DNA from: Rhodomyrtus psidioides
Lineage: Eukaryota > Streptophyta > Magnoliopsida > Myrtales > Myrtaceae
DNA length: 64,000 nucleotides
Reading direction: 5' to 3'
NCBI GenBank assembly: GCA_021437785.1
Contig: JAILYB010000132.1
Span: 496,001 to 560,000 of the forward strand
Below the pieces are notes generated by a model that was given only the letters and a program-made list of their open reading frames with translations, did not search any database and was not told the origin of the DNA. Position 1 is the first letter of the stretch, and the number at the start of each line of letters is the position of its first letter. The position numbers and the translations under genes were made by a program. Shown here piece by piece: positions 46,106 through 55,253 of the stretch.

Positions 46106-46318
46106 GTCAGAAGGAGAATCAGAAGGAGCGTCAGAAGGAAAGTCAAAAGGAATGACAGAAGAAGCGTCAGAAGGAGAGTCAGAAGGAACGACAGAAGGAG
46201 CGTCAGAAGGAAAGTCAGAAGAAACAACAGAAGAAGCGTTAGAAGGAGAGTCAAAAGGAACGTCAGAAGGAGCGTCAGGAGAAGCATCAGAAGGAGTATC
46301 AGAAAGGACATCAAAAAG
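46106..46318 (+). repeat. 12-bp tandem repeats between pol and third ORF, element E
   Basis: About 17 units of GTCAGAAGGA(G/A)(C/A)(G/A), in a frame overlapping the end of pol that would read Ser-Glu-Gly-(Ala/Thr/Lys/Glu). The opposite strand is an open Leu/Thr/Phe-rich frame. Element D has the same spacer (63497-63703). 46320-46662 after it is AT-rich leader to the third ORF with nothing else recognisable. Confidence 0.85.
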
Positions 46319-46662
46319 GCGCGTAAGGAAAAATTCACATTTTTTTTAAGGTCAGTTATCTCTAAAAGCTATCTTTTAGGTAAGTTCCTCATATGAATAG
46401 ATATCTCCGAATGTCTGATTGACGGTGAATATTTGTTCTATTAAAAGAATTTTTTTTTTCTTCTTTCTTTAAATCAAAATTCCCTATTTTGTTTCCAAAA
46501 ATAACCGCCTCTTTTATAAACGATGAACCGTCGCCTCTGTTCTCTCACTTTCAAAATTTCTCTCAAATCAAAACCCTAAAACCGTGTTCAAAGTCTCTCG
46601 CTCTCGATTTCCTCCTCAAAACATCACTCTTTCACTCAAAGTTTTAAACTTTCTACGCATCA

Positions 46663-48605
46663 ATGGCTCCAAAATCAGTCTCTGACTCGAAGAAGATGCC
46701 TCAGTCGAAGAGGAAGTTCTCCACCACAACTGCAAGCGGCGCGGAACTCACAGAAACTCAAATCAACGAACAGCGAGAAGCACTCCGCCTGACAAAAGGT
46801 CTGTCTCTATCTGCCTTTGAAGGAAAAGAATCTATGGCTCATTCTATTAAGCCAATGTATGATAGTATCAAGGCCGCATGAGATTTTGGCAACGAACTTA
46901 GAAAATTGCTGAACACTCACCATTTCGATAGTGAGGGAGAACTTTTGGAGTTTCTTAGCTTGCCTGGAAAAATCGTTGAACCAATTGCTGTAGAACTACC
47001 TGCATCTGTCTCTAGAAAAGGAAAGGAGAAAGTGGCAGAGACAAGTTCGAAACGAAGACGATCCCCAATTAGACCTGGAGGTACGAAGGCAAAGGTGGAA
47101 GATGATGATGACATACTGTTCAATGAATTTGTGAAAAATATAGGCTTTAATTTGGATAAAAGCTTTCCTGATCCATTGTTCCAGAATCAGGCTCACAAAG
47201 AAAGGTTTGAAGCAATGAAACAGAGAGGTGTTATACCTGAAAGGGTATTTGAGTTACAGTACTTTGACAGTAATGGTATCTATCTGAGGAAGCATCTAGA
47301 AAAAGTGAAGATAGATCCGTTTGTAACTAGGAGAGGCTATACTTTTCCTGATTTGATAGCTTACTTCTATTCAAATCTTCAGTTTGTCAACTTCAACTCT
47401 CTGGCTTTGTCGAGCAAGAAATTCCTCTAATGACTGCTGGAGAATCTATGGTAACAAAGATGGGGTACAAGATGACCCCTGCTAGATGGAGGACAAAGAA
47501 CAATGAACCAGTCATTGTGGACTTCGAGGAAGAGTCCAAGCAGAAATCTCCAAAGAAGAGAAAAGTCATGGCTGTTAAGGGACAACAATCAGACAGTCCT
47601 AATGATAAGGACTCAGAAGCAAGTGAGGAAGAAATAGGGGAATATGATTCTGAAGCCACTCCATCTCCAGGTGGATCAGTTACAGATGGTCAGTCCAAAA
47701 ATCAAAGTGCTGAAGGAGAGGAGGAAGAACGAGATGAAACAGGAATACAACAACAAGAAAAAGTTGTGTATCCCTGTGATCTGACTAAGGAAGAATTCCT
47801 CACAATGTGGGATGAGGAGCAAGCTGCACGAGTTGCAGATGACACAGAGTATAACATCACAAATGTCAACTGTGATCATGAGCAACTGCTAGCACAAGTT
47901 CTAGCAACTTTAGGGTCAAACGAACAGGAGGAAGAACAAGATGACATTGGCGCTTACTCTGTCTCTTCCACCAGAGGAACTCTTCAGAAAGATGCTGCAA
48001 GTCTAGCTTCAGTATTTGCACGAGAAGATCAGCTGTCCAGTGCACAGTCCATTCCAATGGACATTGATGAAGAAATAGTCTCCATGCCAAGCTCAAACAC
48101 AAAAGGGAAACGAGCTATAAATCATGGGGAGAAAGAGCCTGTGCCTGTTACATCAGATGTTTTTCTCACTGAAGTCCAAGCCTTTCAAGCTTTCACCAAG
48201 GCACAAATTGAGGGGGAGACTCACAAACCTGCACCTTCACAACCACAAGTGGACCTTCATGTGCTTTTTGACAATCTCCAAAATACTCTTCTTCAGACGA
48301 TGGCTGCCATGGAAACAAAATTTGTTCAGCAACTGCAGGCTTTTGAACAGAAAACAGATAGGAAGCTGCAGGATTTGACTACTCAGGTGACTAAGCTGGA
48401 AAAGTCCATTGATCTCTATGGGAGAACGTTTTGTGATGAGATAGCCAACCTGCCTACATACACACTGGTCGGAACGGACAGAACAGCTTCAAACATGCCC
48501 TCCTCTCAAGCTGTCAGAGACCATGCTCAGATGATGGGAAGAAGCTCTGCAGGACCTTCCCGAGGGGCCGCTGATAATGAGCCTGAAGATCATCCCTCCT
48601 CTTAA
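46663..48605 (+). pseudogene. Element E third ORF (envelope position), stop and frameshift
   Basis: ATG at 46663 after a CT-rich leader. The N-part (46663-46881) ends at a TGA at 46879-46881; the same frame resumes to 47430, shifts, and continues 47430-48605. Features: a basic Ser/Lys-rich N-terminus, KGLSLSAFEGKE, a Lys-rich patch (SKRRRSPIRPGGTKAK), a conserved middle (RVFELQYFDSNGI, TFPDLIAYFYSNL), an acidic Glu/Asp/Ser/Gln-rich stretch and a predicted coiled coil near the end (QLQAFEQKTDRKLQD). SIRE-like elements carry an envelope-like gene here, but I see no signal peptide, transmembrane segment or cysteine pattern, so the envelope label is positional only. Confidence 0.82.
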
Positions 48606-49091
48606 AAACTCGCATATTTTTTCCTTTTTTCATTTTCTAAAACGTGTCATTATTTCAAGCAATTTTTTGTTAATTCTTTCTGATGCTGACAAAAAGGGGG
48701 AGAAGTTGAAATTACTTTTATGCAGTCTAAATAGATTTCTCTAATTATATTTCAATTTAGTGGAAAGGAGGAGAAGACCTAATCTACCGTTTTGCAGGAC
48801 AATCTACTAAGAAGTTTAGTTTCGTGCAGGATTATTGCTACTCACTTTTATTATATTATCACTGGTTAAATTTTCTCAGACCTAATCTACCCCTATTATT
48901 TCTCAGACCTAATCTACCGTTTTACTCTGATCATGCTCTCCTATGAGCACACTTTCATTACAGAATCTCTAATGATGATTACCTGCAGGAGCAAATGTGA
49001 TGGCTACTCACTTTTATTATATTATCACTGGTTAAATTTTCCTTTAAATTTGCAACTGGAGAAGTTTTGTCACCATCAAAAAGGGGGAGAT
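48606..49091 (+). other. Element E 3' untranslated region with direct repeats and polypurine tract
   Basis: AT-rich. CTACTCACTTTTATTATATT occurs at about 48839 and 49006, and GACCTAATCTACC occurs three times (about 48776, 48880, 48910). The polypurine tract AAAAAGGGGGAGAT is 49078-49091, directly before the 3' LTR; GACAAAAAGGGGGAGAAG near 48687 is a second similar tract. Confidence 0.75.
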
Positions 49092-49831
49092 TGTTGTGGA
49101 AATTCTCCTATATTTTGATTCTGACAAAACCTTCAAAAGATATTGTTTAATGAAATGTGATGCAGGAAGAATGAGTAAGCAGCAGGTTGAGTGATTCCAA
49201 TTCTGTCGCGCTGACTGAGGGTCAGATGGAAGTGCTTCTGACGAAGGGTCAGACGGAAGTGCTTCTGACGAAGGGTCAGACGGAAGTGCTGTCGCGACCC
49301 TCTTGAGGTTCGCCGTGGGCTCTCGAGGGCTAATGGGCCGTCCAGTCTGGTCGGACGCGGGCCTCTCCCAAGGCCCATTACCCAAATCGCAATGGAGGTA
49401 TGCGTAGTCGACCTTCAGTGTGGTCTAGTGACATGTGTTAAGTGTGCATGCCATAGAGTCGCCACCAATCATTTTTTGGAGGGTATGATTGGACCACCCT
49501 ATTGAATAGTCGGGAGTTTCTATTCAATTCTGCGATAACCAGAGAAATGTGTTCGGGGACTTAGTTACGTCAACTGTCAGAGTTGACGCTCTTTCGGTAC
49601 CTAAGTTGACTGAATTTTCTGACCTAAGATTTCATGCATATGAGTGGAGTACGAATTCTAAATCTAGGAATTCATGCAAATAGGAATGACTATCCTAGCA
49701 ATCACAATCAATAATAAAATGCGCAAATCAATGAATCCAAATATGCAAAATAAACACATCAAATCAACATGACACTCATAAGAAGGCTCTATTAACCTAA
49801 ATAAGTATCAATCAAGCTTAGGAATGATTTA

Positions 49832-50191
49832 GACATGATTTTACCCATAAGGGGTAAAGTCGTAATTTTGAAACAAAAGGGATGATTTGCCCAAAAAGGG
49901 CAAAATCATCATTTCGAAATGAATCCGGAGGAAAACAAAGTCAAAAATAGGTTTGGTCACTCAATTGACCAATTTCTTTTTTTTTTTGCAATTTTCATGA
50001 TTTTCTGGAGTTTTAGAAACCGATTTACCATTCGAAGGGTAAAATCGTCATTTTCTAAAAAAAGGGAATGAAATGTGGAAATCTTAGACATAAGGTTTAG
50101 CCACCTATCTGGCCCATCGCCAAATTCTAAGCAATTTCCACAATTCATCGGAATACCAAAGACGATTTACCCTTTGAGGGGTGAAATCGTC
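49832..50191 (-). repeat. Hairpin cassettes in solo LTR F
   Basis: Four inverted repeats around CCC/GGG cores: 49832-49856, 49881-49910 (arms GATGATTTGCCC and GGGCAAAATCATC), 50021-50047 and 50161-50191. They parallel the three hairpins in each element C LTR. Confidence 0.75.
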
Positions 50192-50679
50192 ATTTTGGAT
50201 TAAATGGGAGAAAATCTCAAAAATGAAAACAAATCAATTTTTTGTCATTTTCAGCCTTGGAAAATTTTTAAAATTTTTTAGGAATTTTCTGCAATTTTTT
50301 TATTTTTTTTTTATTTTTTTCTTTTGATTTTCCATTTTTTTTTTAGATTTTTCTGCTTTTTTATTATCAATATTTTCTGAAAATATTTTCTTTAACAACA
50401 TACCACACTTAACCAAATAAGCAAGCTAACTACTAGATTGAAATAAATACATGCAAATCAAGTCTATAATGGCAATATTTTAGAAAAATAACTCTGATAT
50501 ACGTATCGGGTACGTAAAATATACCGGATTGGGCACCGACCTTCAATCGCCCAGCCCCAGCCTGCGACCATCTCCATGCCAGTTACCTGTCGATCGCCAT
50601 TAGAATGTCAATAGTCAATTTCACAAATTAAGGCTGAAATATTTTTTAAAAAAAAATTTAAAAAAACAAAAAAAATCTG

Positions 50680-50970
50680 ACACTGTTGCGACACTGTTCC
50701 GACACTGTTCCGACACGGCTCCGACACGTTCGGACACGGCTTCGACACGTTCGGACGCGGCTTGGACACGGCTTCGACACGGCTCCGACACGGTTCCGAC
50801 ACGGCTCGGACACGGCTTCGACACGGCTCCGACACGACTTCGACACGGTTCCGACACGGCTTCGACACGGCTCCGACACGGTTCCGACACGGCTCCGACA
50901 CGCTCGGACACGCTCCTACAGGCCGACAAGCTCCGACACGCCTGGACAGGCTCCGACACGCCCGGACACG
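50680..50970 (-). repeat. ~12-bp CGACACGG minisatellite in solo LTR F
   Basis: More than 20 short units of the form (T/C)TCCGACACGG or (T/C)TTCGACACGG, read on the plus strand. Length stays near 12, so both strands are open in several frames and give repetitive translations that I do not regard as genes. Confidence 0.88.
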
Positions 50971-52842
50971 TTCCGACGACGGGGTGGTGACCCGAGGCCG
51001 TTTCTGAGCTCCACCAGCGGCGCGTGGGCTCCACAAGCTCCGAGGGAGGAGGTAGGACTCTAGGGCAGTCGCCGGAGGCGATAGCACGCTTTGGCGGTGA
51101 CGGATTCGGCCCGATCCGAAACAAACCCGAACCAAACTCCGAAACGGGTGGAGGCCGTGGGTCTTGGGGTGTTCACGGCGGCTTTGAGCGACGGCTAGCG
51201 ACGACGGCGGAAGGGTCGAAGGCGAAGGCAAATAGTGCACGAAGGTGGGGATTCCATTTTTTTTTTGAAGAAGAAGAAGAAGCAGAATAGGAAGAAGAAA
51301 AAGAAGAGGAAGCTGCGGGAGGAGAAGAAGCCAGCGACGGATGAGGGGGGAGGTGAGTAAATAATAATAAAAAAATAAAATAATAATAAAATAAAATACT
51401 AAAAAGTAAGAATAATAATAAAATAAAAAAAGCAAAGACAAAATGATTAGTCCCCTTTTCCTTTTGAATGATGATGTTTTCACTCCTTTTTCTTTTAATC
51501 ATTATTAATATTTTTGCCAAATTCAATTTTATGGTGATCAGAAAACACTCAAAATCGAACCTGAATTTTACTATTTTATGAGGTCCAAAAGTAAAAAAAA
51601 TTAAAAATAAAAATACTGACTATTTTTCTATATTTTTGTGACCTCGAATACTACTTTTCTTGATTTTCATTTTATTTTTATATTTTTCGAAAATAATAAT
51701 AAAAAAAAATACGAAAAATATGAAAAAATATTTTTTTATCCAAAATGGTCCCTTTAGCTTGGCCAAGACTACCAAAGTTGATTTTGTAATTTTTCAGCAT
51801 TTTATGGATTTTCTATGAATTTTTGAAAAATAAAGGAAACAAAAAAGGTTGATTAAAATTTAGGTGTCAACAAGTGCTTCTGACGAAGGGTCAGATGGAA
51901 GTGCTTTTGACATAGGGTCAGATGGAAGTACTTCTGACTAAGAGTCAGATGGAAGTGCTCCTAACGATCCAAACAGTGACGGATGGATCACATCAAATCT
52001 CCGTATTACCATTCCATGCCAACTGATCAAATTTCTCTTAGACGAATTTGAAGAAAGATCAGTTCCTGCATTTTACAAAACACGAAGACCCACGTATGGC
52101 AGGTTTCCGATCAAGGCAAGTGATATTCAATTATCCTGATATCCCATCTTGTCAATCAAGGGACTTTCTATAATAGGATATCATCTTTTAAGGAATATAT
52201 CCTCGGGAATCAACTCAAACTTATCACACTTATGGAAGCTGGAGATTCAGTTGTATGGGCGACTGAATCAGAAGGGTTCAATGTCTTACCCAACGGTCTA
52301 CATATCTTCTGAAGATACAGTCTCGTTCAATCACGATTGATGACGTCCAATCAAGGATTGAAGAGCGATCCCTTGGCTGAAATCCAACGGCTAGTTCGGA
52401 GGCAGGGGAGTATAAAAGAAGAATAATGTTCGACTAGAGAGTAAGCGTGTGAACAACAATCCAAAGTGCAAGAATAATTTGAGTTTCATCTGAGAGAGTA
52501 TTCTGAGTATTCAAAATCCTTCACTGTGAAAATCTGTGTGAGAAGGAAACAAAACACTTGAGTGATTGTAATCTTCTTGATTCTTCATAGTGAAATCCAG
52601 CCAATCGGCTGTCATCGTGGGAGAGTGGCCGTAGGCTTGATCTAAGCCGAACCACTATAAATATCGTGTGCAATATCCTCTTCTCTAAACTCTTATCCTT
52701 GTGTTTAGATTTTCTGCACACTGTTATACTGCTTTTGTTCCTAATCGTACACTGAACTCTATTCATTCCGCAAGAAATTTAAATTGTGTTCAGAATCTCC
52801 TATTCACCCACTCTAGGAGATATTGCTAGTTACATCAGATGC

Positions 52843-53059
52843 TAATTCATCAACATGCAGTACATATTGCACTCTTTTCACAATGAAGGCCAAGAAGTTG
52901 AAGTCGACAAAGTGAAGATTCGAGTAAAAGTAGGCTACCAAATCAGGAAAGGTGAAGCCCCTATGTGTTATGAATTGCTCTATTCTGACCTTTTGAAGAT
53001 GCTTCCTCAGATTGATGCCTTTTCTGTCAAAGTATTTTAGCTCAAACACTCTATGAGGT
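52843..53059 (-). pseudogene. Element D third ORF, middle part
   Basis: Open frame on the minus strand with RVQYVLH at one end and MFELKYFDRKGI, TFPDLVAYFYSNL, close to the middle of the third ORF of element E (46906-47430). It is bounded by element E on one side and element G on the other, joined through their target duplications. Confidence 0.82.
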
Positions 53060-53526
53060 ATAACTGTTGGGATTCACGTAACACGTATGGGCAAATAAAA
53101 ATTAGTAAACGCAGCGGAAATAAATAACAACCCATACATGTATCTCCAGAGGCGTACTTCGTGCATTTCAATCGAAAAATCACAAAGCACCAAAGGGAGT
53201 AAATAGACTACCTCTTGTAGCGTGCTTGAAACGGAGGTGTCGGTTCGATGTTCTTCGATCTCAGCCCCACAAGTGTCGGGCCTCTAGTTCAGACACACCA
53301 CCAATTGACGAACGGGAAGACGACTAATAATTCCACAACAATTGTGCTAGCAATTTGCGGAATCAATATTCCAAACCAATTTACGGAATCAATATTCCGA
53401 ACTTGGTATATTTTGGTCACTCAAAATTATGAGAATATAGAGAGTGTTTGTGTTCTTCTCTCAAAGCTCTCAAAAATCTGCACACTCTACAAATGTGACA
53501 ACCTGAACCTCAAAACTCTTGCCATC

Positions 53527-53534
53527 CTTTTATA
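53527..53534 (-). promoter_or_regulatory. TATA box in element G 3' LTR
   Basis: The minus strand reads TATAAAAG in GGCTATAAAAGGATGG. The 5' LTR copy that would drive the element is at 61004-61011. Confidence 0.65.
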
Positions 53535-53540
53535 GCCAAA

Positions 53541-53962
53541 AACACCTTCCAATAAATTGTATTATAAAATAGCACTAACAAATAATAAATGCTTTCTAAA
53601 AATAGCACTCACAATTTATGATAAATAAATGCCATATAAAAATAGCACTAACAATAGCACTCACAATTTATAAATAGCACTCACATCTTATAATACAAAA
53701 ATGCTATTTAAAAATAGCACTAATAATTATAAATGCTATCTAAAAATAGCACTCACAATTTATCATAAATAAATGCCATTTAAAATTAGCACTAACAAAT
53801 ATAAATGCTATCTAACAATAGCACTCATAATTTATCATAAATAAATGCCATTTAAAATTAACACTAACAATTATAAATGCTATCTAACAGTAGCACTCAC
53901 AATTTATAATTAGCACTCACATTTTACAATACAAAAATGCTATTTAAAAAATAGCACTAACA
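53541..53962 (-). repeat. AT-rich minisatellite in element G LTR
   Basis: Alternating AAATAGCACT(C/A)ACAA and AAATGC(T/C)AT(T/C)TA blocks, which pair as small inverted repeats (TGCTATTT with AAATAGCA). The 5' LTR copy (61022-61300) is shorter by about 135 bp. Confidence 0.82.
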
Positions 53963-55239
53963 AAGGTGTTAAAAATAATAATAACCATTATTATTATTAC
54001 CGGAGTTAAAGAGGTTACCAAACAGTAAAATACGTATAACGTACAAATACGTAGAGCATACGTGTACATCGTATATACACGTGCAAGTGACCAAAAATAG
54101 AAATAAAATTAAATCTCATTTAATTTTAATTTCAACCAAACTAATTGGTATAATTGCAAACAAATTTGCAATGTCGTCTTTCCATAGTGCGTTGTCATGT
54201 ATTGGTTAAGGTGTGTGACATTCCTAAGTTCATCACCGAGCTGGTAGTAAGATATGCACTAACACATTAGTACTTCCAAGAGAATTGATTGTCCCGATCA
54301 TCCTCTAGGTCCTACAAGCCATGAGTGACATCTAGCAATATGTCATGGCTACCCAGATAGTGTGAATTCTTTTTAAGAACATTATGAACCTGTCAGCTTT
54401 GGCTACAGTGTAATTCAATCCTTCTGTCTAACTATGTCCCGATCGAACAAAGGCCATGGAATATTTGTCAAGCCACCAATTCGATCATATGTACAAATCT
54501 AACTTGACATGCATTTATATGAGACATGAACATTTCATTCTCAATCATAACCCCGGCCGAGGATTTCAATGCATTGTTACAATCAGATCACATATGACAT
54601 CATACCTTTATTAATAAGGAGACAGATTCCATATTGCGTACACATGTGACTTCGTATGTGCCTGAACTACGACCATCAAGTACAGAGACGAATCAACGAC
54701 CCGCCAATATGCGCACTTGTGAACCATAGCTATTTATCACACAAGTCAACACTGTACCTCAGGTCTAAGGATTATTTACACAAGACCAAAGCATGAACGA
54801 TTAGACATTGACCACGCAAAAAGCTTCCATGTCGCTAATCATTCAATATGTGTCACGTTCAGTGAACTTGTCCGATACAAGCACCTATGTTCTAACTCGG
54901 ATATCGCAATACCCAATGACTTGTGACTCGTCATTTCCTTAAGTATCTGATACTTAATTATGAAGTTAAGAACATACCGACCTCAACAGGATCATTGATA
55001 TCCATTCAATAATCCATTGATCGGGAACTGTTTTAAAGATTCAGTCTAACCGTAAACCTGTCACACATATTCTCAACGTCTTAAGAATAGATTCGGCTAC
55101 AATTGATCTTATGGATTTTATTCATTTATATTTGGACAAATGAATAAATACGTCTTTGCCACTGATAAGAAATCAGAAGTGCAACGGATATACCAAATAT
55201 GTGACTATTACACAATTGCTTTAGGGCATATCTCTAACA

Positions 55240-55251
55240 ATCTCCCACTTG
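55240..55251 (-). other. Polypurine tract of element G
   Basis: The minus strand reads CAAGTGGGAGAT, between the pol stop (55254-55256) and the 3' LTR. Confidence 0.75.
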
Positions 55252-55253
55252 CA

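Larger units (their letters stand above)
49290..51872 (-). mobile_element. Element F: solo LTR related to element C
   Basis: On the minus strand it reads TGTTGACACC at 51872 and ends GGGTCGCGACA at 49290, the same ends as the LTRs of element C, and is flanked by AGTGC (49285-49289 and 51873-51877). No internal region is present, so it is a solo LTR of 2583 bp left by LTR-LTR recombination. It shares with C the AT-rich start, hairpin cassettes with GATTT...AAATC arms and a CGG-rich transcribed-like part preceded by a CT-rich tract (51240-51350). It is shorter and much diverged, so a sister family. Confidence 0.9.
40069..52837 (+). mobile_element. Element E: SIRE/Maximus-like Ty1/copia element with solo LTR F inside its 3' LTR
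   Basis: LTRs at 40069-41254 and 49092-52837 (the latter interrupted by F), target duplication GATGC (40064-40068 and 52838-52842), primer site, gag, pol, repeat spacer, third ORF, polypurine tract. LTRs start TGTTGTGGAAATTC and end CTAGTTACATCA. Without F the 3' LTR is about 28 bp shorter than the 5' LTR, close to one 27-bp minisatellite unit. At least six breaks in gag, pol and the third ORF mean it is not autonomous. Confidence 0.93.
49092..52837 (+). repeat. Element E 3' LTR, interrupted by solo LTR F
   Basis: LTR sequence is 49092-49289 and 51878-52837; 49290-51877 is element F plus its target duplication. The rest matches 40069-41254 with scattered base changes. Confidence 0.92.
53065..55239 (-). 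repeat. Element G 3' LTR
   Basis: 2175 bp. Contains an AT-rich minisatellite (53541-53962), a TATA box (53527-53534, minus) and a cluster of five ACGT cores (54032-54083) in the part upstream of the TATA box. Confidence 0.93.

Noticed and set aside
50608..51483. 291-codon minus-strand frame in solo LTR F
   Set aside because: It consists of a low-complexity AT-rich part, a CGG-rich part and the 12-bp minisatellite; it is inside an LTR and matches nothing.
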